From the NCBI RefSeq assembly GCF_016695175.1, contig NZ_CP068023.1:3177501-3241500 (forward strand): a stretch of DNA of 64,000 bases. Direction: 5' to 3'. Shown in pieces: positions 34,877-44,495 of the stretch. The position numbers were made by a program, and so were the translations under genes. Position 1 is the stretch's first letter. Each line of letters begins with the position of its first letter. The notes beneath the pieces were generated by a model. It had not been told where the DNA came from, searched no databases, and saw nothing but the letters and a program-made list of their open reading frames with translations. The stretch is from Pseudoalteromonas sp. GCY (GTDB lineage: Bacteria; Pseudomonadota; Gammaproteobacteria; Enterobacterales; Alteromonadaceae).

Positions 34877-37800
34877 CTACCTTTTTAGCTCGATAAAGCA
34901 CACCACCTGTGAAAGTGCATTTGTTAACACATCCAAGTCAGTGCGATTTGTTATTGTTGTGATCGTTTTGCTTTGCGTTTCAAGGTCTTTTGCAACTTTC
35001 GCTAGTCGCTTAAAGCCCAAACCTGCTGCAGCGCCCTTAATTCCATGTGCTAATTCAAATAATGCTGAACCTTGCTCTATTTCAGCAACCTGTTCTAGGT
35101 AATCATGGCAAAGTTTAGCAAATTTATCTAACATTGTTTGCAAAAACGTTTCATTTTGCATCATTTGCGATAAAGCAAACTCATAATCAAAAAAAGCTTC
35201 TTCTGTTTTATCTGACTGGAAAATATTACTTGCCAATGCCTTGCACGCCTGTGTGCTATTAATTGGTTTTACCAAATAATCATTCATGCCAACGGCTGTG
35301 GCTTTCGCCCGCTCTTCTTTACTTGCATTGGCGGTCAAGGCAATAACGGGTAGCTCAGTTTCAGACCACACGGCTCTGATCTGCTTGGTCGCTTGATAGC
35401 CATCAATGTTTGGCATATGGATATCCATCAGGATGATGTCGGGTTGCAGTGAGCGGCAAACTTCCTCAATATGTTCAGCGCTTTGTAGCCCTATTGTAGA
35501 AATACCATTCTGCTTCAACATATTTTCAGTAATATCTAAATTTAAGTTGTTATCGTCGACCACCAAACAAAGCGCACCGGCAACCTGCATACACACGTTG
35601 TCGACGGTTTGCGTCATATGGGCAAATTCAGCAAGCCAAGTATAAGCTGATTGGTAAAACACACTTTGATTAAGCGCAATATGGTTACTTTGCTCAGGAA
35701 ATTCCCCTTCACAATGTAGTAGTAATGCAGTATTTTCAGGTAGCGAATAAGCGGGGTCAAGCGCTGCTTCTGGTGGAATTACAATAATAGACTTGTCGAG
35801 CATCGCATGCATCGCGTGCAATCGCTCAACAGATAAAGGTTCTGCGAGACCTGCAAAATAGCTTGGTAAGCTATGCGCTTCGGTGGTGAGACAATAAACT
35901 TCTTTGTGACTATCCACAACTGGGCAAGCGCCTTTATCTAGCACCAATTCGAAGAAAAAGCAGCTTCCTTCGTTCGGGGTTGAGTTAACCGCAATATCGC
36001 CACCTAAGAGTGCAACTTCTTGCTTCACAATCGCAAGCCCCAAACCAATGCCCTCGTGACGACGTGTGAAGCTTTCATCACCTTGGGTAAATGCATCAAA
36101 AAGGTGTTCAATCTCTTGCGCTTTGATCCCAACTCCAGTGTCCCAAACAGCAAACTTTATGGTTTGTTTTGCAGCTCTATCATTAACTAACGTTACCTTC
36201 AAACCAACCTTACCATGATTGGTATACTTTACGGCGTTACCAAGCAGGTTTACTAAGATTTGCTTTACCTTATCTTCATCACTGTAAAGGTAAGGCCAAA
36301 CTTGAGGGCCGACCTGTAACTCAAATTCCAAACCTTTTTGTATACATAAAGGCTTAATCAGTGATTCTATCGTGGTAAATACATGGCAGGTTTGAAATGT
36401 CTCGTATTGAATTGTGCCTTGATGACTTTCTACTTTGGCAAACTCTAAAATACTGTTGAGCATGGTAAGCAGCTCATTTGCAGCCCCAGAAAGCTGCTGT
36501 AATTTTTTATTCTGAACTCGAGTCAGCGCCTCACTTTTGATCATATCCGCCAGACCTAATATGGCATTAATTGGCGTTCTAATTTCATGGCTGATATTCG
36601 CGATAAAGCGGCTTTTTGCAAGCGTTGCGCGCTCAGCATCTTGCTTCGCTAACAGCAGACCAGTGATATTTTGAATATGGATCACGTAATACTTAGGGCG
36701 CTTATTTTTATCCCAAACTAAAGAAATACTCAATTGTAACCAGCGGTGCTTACCCGACTGTGAAATCATGTGTTCAACGACTTTCTTTTGCTCCTTTAAT
36801 AGCCCAGCCAAGACAGGCTTTAGCTCTTGCCAGTTTTGTTCATCAAACAGGCGTTCCAGCTGCTTTTCTCCCGTATTCTTATCAAGTGACAAGTAACGTT
36901 TGGCAGCCTTGTTCATCTCCAAAATTTTACCGCTAATCGCAGCTAAAATAACGCCATTAGGTGCAAACTCAGTCGCTGCCCTAAAGTTTTCTTCAGAGTC
37001 TCTTAGGGCATTATATGCCTCTTGTGCAGCGGTAATATCTCTCGCAACCCCCAAACAACCGATGAGCTTTCCAGTTTCCGATTTCAATGGCGTGATAGTC
37101 AAAAAGTAGGTATTCGCCCCAAGGACAAAGTTAGTTGCCACTTGTTCTTGCGAGCGCTCCATCGCCGCTTCTTGCTCAAGTAATATGGTTAATCCAGATG
37201 TCACTTCAGGTTGTGTTTTCGCAACCAAATCCGACTTATCAACCCCCATAAACTCTTCAAACGCGCGATTACAGCCTATGAATGAACCGTCTATATTTTT
37301 GAAATAGATAATATCGGGTACAGAGTCAAGCACTGCATTAAGTAAAGCCGCTTGACGCTCTTTTGCCTCAAAGCTTTGCTTTAATGCCTGTTGTTTTCGC
37401 TTAATTTCGTCATCGAGTTCTTGATTATGTTGCTTAAGGGCATGCATTAAGCGCGATTTTTGCTCCACCACCTGCTTGATTTGTATAAACCAAGGTTGCC
37501 ATTCTGAGGGAATGGGATAGTTTAAAGTGGCTTGTGGTGTATGCTCTTGCAAAGATAGATAATTCACAAAATGCTTTAAAGGTCGGACAAATATTTGTCC
37601 GCTTAACCACACAATAGTCACAAAGGTAAAAAGAATAAAAAACAGTAATAGTGCAAGTTCGAGCAAGATCTCCCGCTGTAGCGGAGCGGCAAACTGCTCA
37701 TAGCTTTCATGATAGTTTAAACTGATAGGCTCTTTGGCGGGTTTTGCAATAAAGTGCAGTCCATACTGCCAAGGTGCTGATGAATTTACAAGCCCATCGT

Positions 37801-38572
37801 GGTCGTGATCATAGCGTTCCCCCGCGATAATCTCATCACTTTGGTTTTTAAATTCCATCGTACCCTCTAAGGAGCCGATGTTTAACAACCACCTATCAAT
37901 AATATCGCTATCATAGATCATCAATACATGAGCGTTATCCACCGTTGATAGTTTCTTACCGAGCGCGAACATTTGTCTATCGAAAAACTTCACGGGTGGA
38001 CCAACGACTATATTGCCCAAGCTAAAGTCGGGTTCGAACTTACCTTGAACTAGCCGCGTGATGAAGTGGCTGCTTGAGGCTTCTCGACGCTTTACATACG
38101 CAAAGCCGTCATCTTCTATGTATGCGACCGCATACAATCCACCTTGCAACGCGAGCGCGGCATCAAAAGCGGTATTAAGCGACAATACGGTTTGCCATCG
38201 TTTAGTGGCAAAAAGCGCTTCACTGACTTGCCCACGACCAACAATCTCTCCACCATTGTTTGGTAACGCATGATAATAATGTTCAGGGTGTTGCTCTATA
38301 TCTTCTAACCACTCTGGTGGCTTTTGAAAAGAAATGGGCTGCGCTAGGTTAACGGCGATACTATCAAGAACAACATGTGCAGCATAAAACTCTTGTTTCA
38401 GCTGCTGAGAAACATATTCATACTGACCAAAACGTACTTTGTACTGGCGTTCGAGTTTAATTTGATAGAGATGGTAAGCTAAGACGAGGACAAGTAGGAT
38501 GGGTATTATTACCGCCACTAAAATTCCCTTTCGGTAACTTTTTAGTGGTAAAAATTCTTTTGTCGCATCCAT
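34877..38572 (-). CDS. Hybrid sensor histidine kinase (PAS-PAS-HK-REC-HPt)
   Basis: Membrane-bound sensor of 1231 residues. Order: membrane segment 1 (about 15-37), a periplasmic sensory region (about 38-300), membrane segment 2 (about 300-323), a coiled coil, two PAS domains (NAVLDSVPDIIYFKNIDGSF; NFRAATEFAPNGVILA), HisKA with ANISHEIRTPINAIL, HATPase (NLLGNAVKYTNHG; GIGLGLAI), a receiver (DDNNLNL; IILMDIHMPNIDGY; YLVKP) and a C-terminal HPt domain (FELAHGIKGAAAGLGF). This is a complete phosphorelay. The degenerate-GGDEF regulator directly downstream is its likely output. Ligand unknown. Confidence 0.93.
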   Translation of the reverse strand: MDATKEFLPLKSYRKGILVAVIIPILLVLVLAYHLYQIKLERQYKVRFGQYEYVSQQLKQEFYAAHVVLDSIAVNLAQPISFQKPPEWLEDIEQHPEHYYHALPNNGGEIVGRGQVSEALFATKRWQTVLSLNTAFDAALALQGGLYAVAYIEDDGFAYVKRREASSSHFITRLVQGKFEPDFSLGNIVVGPPVKFFDRQMFALGKKLSTVDNAHVLMIYDSDIIDRWLLNIGSLEGTMEFKNQSDEIIAGERYDHDHDGLVNSSAPWQYGLHFIAKPAKEPISLNYHESYEQFAAPLQREILLELALLLFFILFTFVTIVWLSGQIFVRPLKHFVNYLSLQEHTPQATLNYPIPSEWQPWFIQIKQVVEQKSRLMHALKQHNQELDDEIKRKQQALKQSFEAKERQAALLNAVLDSVPDIIYFKNIDGSFIGCNRAFEEFMGVDKSDLVAKTQPEVTSGLTILLEQEAAMERSQEQVATNFVLGANTYFLTITPLKSETGKLIGCLGVARDITAAQEAYNALRDSEENFRAATEFAPNGVILAAISGKILEMNKAAKRYLSLDKNTGEKQLERLFDEQNWQELKPVLAGLLKEQKKVVEHMISQSGKHRWLQLSISLVWDKNKRPKYYVIHIQNITGLLLAKQDAERATLAKSRFIANISHEIRTPINAILGLADMIKSEALTRVQNKKLQQLSGAANELLTMLNSILEFAKVESHQGTIQYETFQTCHVFTTIESLIKPLCIQKGLEFELQVGPQVWPYLYSDEDKVKQILVNLLGNAVKYTNHGKVGLKVTLVNDRAAKQTIKFAVWDTGVGIKAQEIEHLFDAFTQGDESFTRRHEGIGLGLAIVKQEVALLGGDIAVNSTPNEGSCFFFELVLDKGACPVVDSHKEVYCLTTEAHSLPSYFAGLAEPLSVERLHAMHAMLDKSIIVIPPEAALDPAYSLPENTALLLHCEGEFPEQSNHIALNQSVFYQSAYTWLAEFAHMTQTVDNVCMQVAGALCLVVDDNNLNLDITENMLKQNGISTIGLQSAEHIEEVCRSLQPDIILMDIHMPNIDGYQATKQIRAVWSETELPVIALTANASKEERAKATAVGMNDYLVKPINSTQACKALASNIFQSDKTEEAFFDYEFALSQMMQNETFLQTMLDKFAKLCHDYLEQVAEIEQGSALFELAHGIKGAAAGLGFKRLAKVAKDLETQSKTITTITNRTDLDVLTNALSQVVCFIELKR

Positions 38573-38640
38573 TTACTGGCTCGTTCCCGTTTGCACACAG
38601 TGTTAGCAAAAGAGTAACGAGCCAGTCGGCTCAAGGCAAG

Positions 38641-40041
38641 TTATAAATTTTCTTCAGCAAAACTTGCCAAGCGGCTTCGTACTACACCGTTTAAGTTAAT
38701 GGTAGCGCTACCTTCAAAGTCTTTAAAGCGCTCGACAATATAGGTTAACCCTGATGTCACTGGGGTGAGATAATTACTATCAATCTGGGCGAGGTTTCCC
38801 GTACAAATTAATTTGGTTCCCTCACCGCAGCGAGTGATGATGGTTTTTAACTGTGATGCCGTTAAGTTTTGGCTCTCATCTAAAATAACGACCGCATTTT
38901 GAATACTTCGGCCACGCATAAAGTTTACCGATTTGAACTGAATGTTCGCCTTTTCCATAATATAGTTACGGCTAGTCACGGGGCTTTCATCGTGTTTGTG
39001 GAGCACTTCTAAGGTATCTGTGATTGCCGCAAGCCAAGGGGCCATTTTCTCTTCTTCCGTGCCAGGTAAAAAGCCGATGCTCTCTGCAATTTCAGGCGTA
39101 TTTCGCGTCACAATTACCTTATCGTAAATCCCTTTTTCGATGATCATTTCAAGCGCACTGGCAAGCGCCAATAAGGTTTTTCCGCACCCCGCAGGCCCGG
39201 TTAGTATCACCAGTTCAATGTCAGTATCTAATAATGCATCCAGCGCCATACCTTGGTTGATATTTTTCGGTTTCACTCCCCATGCTTGACGGTGCATCAA
39301 ACGTTCAACGCCTAAGTCTTTTAATCGAATGTGCTCAGAGTCGTAACCCACAACCCGAGCTGCGAAGTGATTAGTATCGTCTATCAGATACTCATTACAG
39401 AACACATCTGGTACGAGTGATTTTGGCACATCATGAACCGTGTATCGCCCTTCCTGCTGCGTTTGACACTCACCAACATTTTGCCAAAAATCGCCTTCAA
39501 CCTTTTTAAAGCCACTGGTTAACAGCGCAATGTCGTCAATCAGTTGATCGGTACGATAGTCTTCAACATACTTGAGTCCAGCGCCTTTCGCTTTTAGTCG
39601 CATGTTGATGTCTTTGGTAACCAGCACCACTTTTTTGTCGCTGTACTGAGTTTGCAAATGTACCGCACAATTAATAATGCGGTGGTCATTTTCGTTGCCG
39701 GGTAACCCGGAGATGGAATCAGGAAACAGGTGATCGTTTACAATAATTAATTTACCTGAACTGGGCGTTCGGTGACTTTCAATTCTCAATGTTGGTAGCG
39801 CTACCCCCTCTAACATTTGCTCTGGTGTTGCATCGCGAAGCACATCATCTAACCCACGAATGGCAACTCTTGCGTCTCGGCTTACATCACTCTTTCGATC
39901 TTTAATGTGATCGAGTTCTTCAAGGACAGTCATGGGAATAACAACATCGTGTTCTTGGAAGGAAAGGTAAGCGAGCGGTTCATGGAGAAGTACGTTGGTG
40001 TCGAGCACGTACACTTTATGGTCTTTGTCTTGTTTTACCAT
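38641..40041 (-). CDS. PIN-PhoH family protein (PhoH2-type RNA-dependent ATPase/ribonuclease)
   Basis: Cytoplasmic protein with an N-terminal PIN nuclease domain (KVYVLDTNVLLHEP, with later Asp residues in KDINMRLKAKGAGLKYVEDY) and a C-terminal PhoH ATPase (Walker A LTGPAGCGKTLLAL, Walker B VVILDESQN). PIN-PhoH proteins are described as RNA helicase/nucleases in other bacteria. The start at 40041 (MVKQDKDHK) follows AGGAATGCGCT; the 16 extra upstream residues are not believed. About 466 residues, standard. Divergent from rapA. Confidence 0.93.
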   Translation of the reverse strand: MVKQDKDHKVYVLDTNVLLHEPLAYLSFQEHDVVIPMTVLEELDHIKDRKSDVSRDARVAIRGLDDVLRDATPEQMLEGVALPTLRIESHRTPSSGKLIIVNDHLFPDSISGLPGNENDHRIINCAVHLQTQYSDKKVVLVTKDINMRLKAKGAGLKYVEDYRTDQLIDDIALLTSGFKKVEGDFWQNVGECQTQQEGRYTVHDVPKSLVPDVFCNEYLIDDTNHFAARVVGYDSEHIRLKDLGVERLMHRQAWGVKPKNINQGMALDALLDTDIELVILTGPAGCGKTLLALASALEMIIEKGIYDKVIVTRNTPEIAESIGFLPGTEEEKMAPWLAAITDTLEVLHKHDESPVTSRNYIMEKANIQFKSVNFMRGRSIQNAVVILDESQNLTASQLKTIITRCGEGTKLICTGNLAQIDSNYLTPVTSGLTYIVERFKDFEGSATINLNGVVRSRLASFAEENL

Positions 40042-40072
40042 AGCGCATTCCTGTTGTTTACAGATTATTATG

Positions 40073-40118
40073 CTATACCCAATACACAACGTAGTGACCG
40101 ATTATGTTTTGGGTATAG
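40073..40118. repeat. Long inverted repeat (CTATACCCAA...TTGGGTATAG)
   Basis: Two perfect 10-bp arms (40073-40082 and 40109-40118) separated by 26 bp, in the leader of the phoH-type gene. It has the look of an interspersed palindromic element; I saw no second copy here. Confidence 0.55.
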
Positions 40119-40196
40119 TTCAAGTTTAGTCTATTTGTCACAAAAGTCGCTTTTATGACAGTAGAAAATCCAACTTGCATATTGATAAAAAACAAC

Positions 40197-40221
40197 TAGT
40201 TGGCGATTGCCATGCCAACTA
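40197..40221. promoter_or_regulatory. 8-bp inverted repeat in the phoH/rapA divergent region
   Basis: TAGTTGGC-gattgccat-GCCAACTA, a perfect palindrome about midway in the 294-bp intergenic region. Operator or hairpin; no regulator can be named. Confidence 0.4.
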
Positions 40222-40335
40222 AATAGAAAAAGCGCCAGCACTTGATAAATAAAGGCTTGAGTCACTGTTGTGTATTGAACAAACCGACATGAATAGGTAA
40301 CATAGCCGCCTTTTTTCTGCATAGACGAGATAACC

Positions 40336-43233
40336 ATGAATTTTTCCTTAGGTCAGCGCTGGATCAGTGATACGGAATCAGATTTGGGATTGGGTACAAT
40401 AGTGGCACTTGAGGGGCGTCAAGTGACTATTTTATTTCCCGCTAGCGGAGAAAACCGTGTTTACTCAGTACAGGAAGCGCCTGTAACTCGAGTTGTATTC
40501 AACCCAGGCGATGTGATCCGCCATGTTGAAGAGTGGGAACTACGTGTTGACAGCGTGGAAGAGCAAAATGGACTATTTTGCTATCATGGTACTCGAGTTG
40601 ATAATGAAGAAGAGACTTCATTCAAAGAGACCTTTCTTGATCACTTCCTCAAGTTCAATAAACCTCAAGATCGTCTATTTGCAGGCCAAATCGACCGTTT
40701 TGATCGCTACACACTGCGCTATCAAACTTGGCAACACCAGTTTGATAAAGAACAATCTCACCTTAAAGGGTTGATAGGTCAACGCGCTAGCCTTATTCCA
40801 CACCAGCTGTATATCGCCGATGAAGTCGGTAAGCGCTTTGCACCTCGCGTACTTCTGTCTGATGAAGTGGGCCTAGGTAAAACCATTGAAGCGGGCATGA
40901 TTTTACACCAGCAAATTCTCTCTGGTCGTGCCAACCGTGTGTTGATCGTGGTTCCAGAGAACTTACAACACCAATGGCTTGTAGAGATGCTACGCCGCTT
41001 TAACCTACATTTTTCGATCTTTGACGAAGAGCGTTGTAGCGAAGCTTATGCAGATGCACCGAATGTATTCGAAACAGAACAACTAGTACTGGTTAGCCTA
41101 GAGTTTATTACCAAAAAGCGCCGCTGGTTTGAACAAGCCACACTCGCTGATTGGGATCTACTGATTGTCGATGAAGCACACCACCTGACGGTCACTAAGG
41201 AAAAGCCAAGCACTGAATATCAACGTATTGCTGAGCTTTCTCAAGATATTCCTGGACTTATCTTGTTGACTGCAACACCTGACCAATTGGGTCACCGCAG
41301 TCACTTTGCGCGTTTACAGCTACTCGATCCAGACCGCTTCTACGACTACGACGTGTTTGTTGAAGAAGAAAGTCATTATAAAGAAGTCGCAGAAGCAGCG
41401 AACAACCTACTACAAGACAAAAAGTTAGACGCAAAAGAAGAGCAAACACTTTGTACACTGCTAAAAGAAACCGATATTTCTGAGCTACTTGCTAAGGCAC
41501 AAAGTGGCGATAGCGACGCCAAAGCTGAAATCTTGTCCATGTTACTAGACCGTCATGGTACTGGCCGTATTCTATTTAGAAATAGCCGCAGTGGCATTGA
41601 TGGCTACCCAAGTCGTTTGTTACATCAATACCCAGTACCTTTACCAAAGCAATACAAAACAGCAATGGCGGTAATGGGTAACATTGGTGGTATTCAAAGT
41701 CCTGAATTTAACGCGATGCGTGCTTTGTTCCCAGAAAAAATCTTCCAAGAGTTTGAAGGTGAAGGAAGCAGCTGGGCGCAGTTTGACCCGCGCGTTGAGT
41801 GGTTGATTGCTAAATTAAAAGAGTTAAAGCACGAAAAAGTACTGCTTATTTGTGCCAAAGCGGAAACCGCAATTAGCCTTGAACAAGTGTTACGTGAGCG
41901 CGAAGCAATTAAAGCGGCAGTGTTCCACGAAGGCATGTCTATCATTGAGCGCGACCGCGCGGCAGCGTTTTTTGCTGATGAATATGATAGCGCGCAAGTA
42001 TTGCTCTGCTCTGAAATTGGCTCTGAAGGTCGTAACTTCCAGTTCTCACATCATTTGGTGCTATTTGACCTACCACTTAACCCTGACTTACTTGAGCAAC
42101 GTATTGGTCGTCTTGACCGTATTGGCCAAAAGCACGACATCAATATTCACGTGCCTTACTTTGAAAGTACTGCACAGGAAGTATTACTACGTTGGTATCA
42201 CGAGGGCTTAGATGCGTTCGAAACCACTAGCACCACAGGGCAAATGCTGTATAAGTCTTTCTCTGATGATTTGTTAGCGCTGATCGCTGAACACAACTGT
42301 GACGAAGACGAATTAGATCCTCTATTGGAGCAAGCCGCAAAAGAAAACGCACAGCTGCGCACAAAGATGGAGCAAGGTCGAGACCGCCTACTTGAGCTTC
42401 ACTCAAGTGGCCAAGGTAAAACAGATAATATCGTTGCTGAACTTGAAGCACTTGATAACGACGTAATTTTGCCTGCGTTTATGATTAATGTGTTTGATAC
42501 TTTTGGTGTTAACCAAGAAGACAAAGGCGAGAATACGATTATTCTCAAACCTACCGAGCACATGCTTAACCCTTCTTTCCCTTGTTTGAAAGACGATGGC
42601 ATCACAGTGACTTTTGACCGTAACACCTCACTGTCACAAGAAGACGCGCATTTCATCAGCTGGGATCACCCCATGGTCAGCGGCGTAATGGATATGATCT
42701 GTAACGATGACTTTGGTTGTGCATCAGTGGCACTGCTTAAAAATAACAAGTTACCTGTCGGTACTTTCTTTGTTGAAATGATCTTCGTTGCAGAAGCTTC
42801 TGCGCCTAAGTCTCTTCAAGTGGGCCGCTTTTTACCGCCAACTCCAATTCGCGTCCTAATGGATAAAGGTGGCAATGACTTAGCGCAAAACGTGGCGTTT
42901 GATGCATTCAATCAACAGCTTTCTGCCGTTGGCAGACAAACCGGCAGTAAGCTAGTTAATGCGCTACAAAGCGCTATTCACCCACTTATTACTCAAGCTG
43001 GCGATATTGCACAAACTCAACTTGAAAGCATTCAAGCCAGCGCGATGGATAAAATGCAAAAGCAATTAGGTGATGAGCAAGGTCGTTTGCAAGCACTTAA
43101 GGCTATCAATCCGAACATCCGTGATGAAGAAGTTCAAGTATTTGATAAACAAAGAGCTGAGCTGAGCACACACATTGAAAAAGCGCAGCTTAAATTGGAT
43201 GCGATTCGTTTAATTGTGGTTGCAAACCAGTAA
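40336..43233 (+). CDS. rapA: RNA polymerase-associated SWI2/SNF2 ATPase RapA
   Basis: ATPase that binds RNA polymerase and recycles it from stalled complexes. 965 residues, as in E. coli (968). N-terminal Tudor-like KOW domains (SLGQRWISDTESDLGLGTIV) precede the helicase core: motif I LLSDEVGLGKTIEAGMI, DEAHH in LLIVDEAHHL, motif III LLTATP, and motif VI QRIGRLDRIGQ. The C-terminal third matches the RapA-specific domains. The neighbour rluA is the same as in enterics. Confidence 0.97.
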   Translation: MNFSLGQRWISDTESDLGLGTIVALEGRQVTILFPASGENRVYSVQEAPVTRVVFNPGDVIRHVEEWELRVDSVEEQNGLFCYHGTRVDNEEETSFKETFLDHFLKFNKPQDRLFAGQIDRFDRYTLRYQTWQHQFDKEQSHLKGLIGQRASLIPHQLYIADEVGKRFAPRVLLSDEVGLGKTIEAGMILHQQILSGRANRVLIVVPENLQHQWLVEMLRRFNLHFSIFDEERCSEAYADAPNVFETEQLVLVSLEFITKKRRWFEQATLADWDLLIVDEAHHLTVTKEKPSTEYQRIAELSQDIPGLILLTATPDQLGHRSHFARLQLLDPDRFYDYDVFVEEESHYKEVAEAANNLLQDKKLDAKEEQTLCTLLKETDISELLAKAQSGDSDAKAEILSMLLDRHGTGRILFRNSRSGIDGYPSRLLHQYPVPLPKQYKTAMAVMGNIGGIQSPEFNAMRALFPEKIFQEFEGEGSSWAQFDPRVEWLIAKLKELKHEKVLLICAKAETAISLEQVLREREAIKAAVFHEGMSIIERDRAAAFFADEYDSAQVLLCSEIGSEGRNFQFSHHLVLFDLPLNPDLLEQRIGRLDRIGQKHDINIHVPYFESTAQEVLLRWYHEGLDAFETTSTTGQMLYKSFSDDLLALIAEHNCDEDELDPLLEQAAKENAQLRTKMEQGRDRLLELHSSGQGKTDNIVAELEALDNDVILPAFMINVFDTFGVNQEDKGENTIILKPTEHMLNPSFPCLKDDGITVTFDRNTSLSQEDAHFISWDHPMVSGVMDMICNDDFGCASVALLKNNKLPVGTFFVEMIFVAEASAPKSLQVGRFLPPTPIRVLMDKGGNDLAQNVAFDAFNQQLSAVGRQTGSKLVNALQSAIHPLITQAGDIAQTQLESIQASAMDKMQKQLGDEQGRLQALKAINPNIRDEEVQVFDKQRAELSTHIEKAQLKLDAIRLIVVANQ

Positions 43234-43245
43234 ATCTCCCACACC

Positions 43246-43269
43246 GAAAGAGAGCTGCGGCTCTCTTTC
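43246..43269 (+). terminator. Terminator after rapA
   Basis: GAAAGAGAGC-tgcg-GCTCTCTTTC, a perfect 10-bp stem followed by TCG, 13 bp beyond the rapA stop. Confidence 0.7.
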
Positions 43270-43321
43270 TCGCTACCGCTCACTTAGCAACTCATATATA
43301 ATACGCGGCTTCGTTCTGTTC

Positions 43322-43990
43322 ATGCTGAGGCAGCTGGTGTTACTAAATTACGCTCCCCCCCTTTCTCCCTATCTTGATATTTTGTACCAAGATGAAGATA
43401 TGTTGGTGATCAACAAACCAAGCGGGTTACTCACCGTACCTGGTAAAGATCCAAAGCATTGGGACAGCGCTATCGCCAGAGTGAATTTTGTCTACCCTAC
43501 GGCAAGAATTGTGCATCGCCTTGATATGGCAACATCCGGCGTACTGTGCCTTGCTATGAATAAAGCAGCGCATCGCCATCTGAGCATTCAATTTCAAGAC
43601 CGGTTAACCCACAAACACTACATCGCCCGAGTTCATGGCAAATTACAACAGCAAACGGGTTCTGTTGATTTACCGCTGGTGTGTGATTGGCCTAACCGCC
43701 CTAAGCAAATGGTTTGTCATGAGAGCGGGAAACCTTCATTAACGCATTTTGAAGTCATGGAATATGAAGCACAAGCAACACGCGTCAAGCTAACTCCCAT
43801 CACAGGACGCTCTCATCAACTCAGAGTACATATGCTTTCGCTTGGACACGTTATCCTAGGTGATAGACTATACGCTACGGGAGAGGCGTTAACGGCGGCT
43901 TCACGTCTACAGTTGCATGCAGAGATGCTGCAAATTTCACATCCAACAACCGCTGAGATGATGACCTTTACTGCAGCAGTTCCTTTCTAA
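43322..43990 (+). CDS. rluA: Dual-specificity 23S rRNA/tRNA pseudouridine synthase RluA
   Basis: Makes pseudouridine at 23S rRNA 746 and tRNA 32 in E. coli. Start at 43322 (MLRQLVLLNYAPPLSPYLDILYQDEDMLVINKPSGLLTVPG) chosen because homology to E. coli RluA begins just after it; earlier in-frame codons overlap the rapA end and terminator. The catalytic Asp is in ARIVHRLDMATSGV, and the family block PLVCDWPNRPKQMVCHESGKPSLT is nearly identical to E. coli. About 222 residues. Confidence 0.94.
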   Translation: MLRQLVLLNYAPPLSPYLDILYQDEDMLVINKPSGLLTVPGKDPKHWDSAIARVNFVYPTARIVHRLDMATSGVLCLAMNKAAHRHLSIQFQDRLTHKHYIARVHGKLQQQTGSVDLPLVCDWPNRPKQMVCHESGKPSLTHFEVMEYEAQATRVKLTPITGRSHQLRVHMLSLGHVILGDRLYATGEALTAASRLQLHAEMLQISHPTTAEMMTFTAAVPF

Positions 43991-44186
43991 GTAACCTGAT
44001 TACTCTGTTAGTTAGAAACGGTTTAGAAACTGTGGTCTTCGAAAAATTAAGCAAATTTAGCGTTGCCAGCTAACGCTCAGATTAACGTTTGCTTAGTCAC
44101 TAAACAAAGCGAGTAAAAAGCACGCGGTTAACACATAAATTGCATTACTATGGTTTCGTGATCGGCAGATGTTTTATATACTGTAA
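43991..44186. other. Non-coding stretch between rluA and ssrS
   Basis: No gene seen. It contains scattered short inverted repeats (for example GCGTTGCCAGCTAACGC near 44060) and the promoter region of ssrS at its right end. Confidence 0.4.
44177..44182 (+). promoter_or_regulatory. -10 element of the 6S RNA gene
   Basis: TATACT, seven bases before the inferred 5' end of 6S RNA. The -35 region is not well defined. Confidence 0.5.
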
Positions 44187-44373
44187 TTGTTCCCTAGCTC
44201 GTAGGACAGCTGATTAAGTCCCTGAGCCGATAAATTTCTTTCAGGATAGCAGTTTGTTTACTATTGAGCATGCTCGGCATGTACCGAGAAGCCTACGGTA
44301 GGCTGTTGCTCTCCGCCTTGAACCTCAGGGTTCAAGGGCTGACATCGGCATCCGCGAAGCCGGGGAACAATCT
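44187..44373 (+). ncRNA. ssrS: 6S RNA
   Basis: RNA that mimics an open promoter and holds the sigma-70 RNA polymerase holoenzyme in stationary phase. Blocks shared with E. coli 6S appear in order: GTCCCTGAGCCGAT, GAGCATGCTCGG, CCGAGAAGCCT, CCTTGAAC with GGTTCAAGGG, then GGCATC. The ends pair (TTGTTCCC with GGGGAACAA) to form the closing stem, giving about 187 nt, the usual length. Unlike in enterics it is not beside fau, which lies 35 kb away at 8786. Confidence 0.93.
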
Positions 44374-44495
44374 TTCCCACTCTACACTTGTCATTGCTTC
44401 AGAGCTAACTCGCTTTTACACATACTCAATAAACCACATCTCCAACTCCATACTATAAAAGCGGCCACTTAGTTAACGCCGCAAGGCAAAAGAAA

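Noticed and set aside
44264..44458. Open frame of 64 codons
   Set aside because: It overlaps the 6S RNA sequence, whose conserved blocks explain the region.
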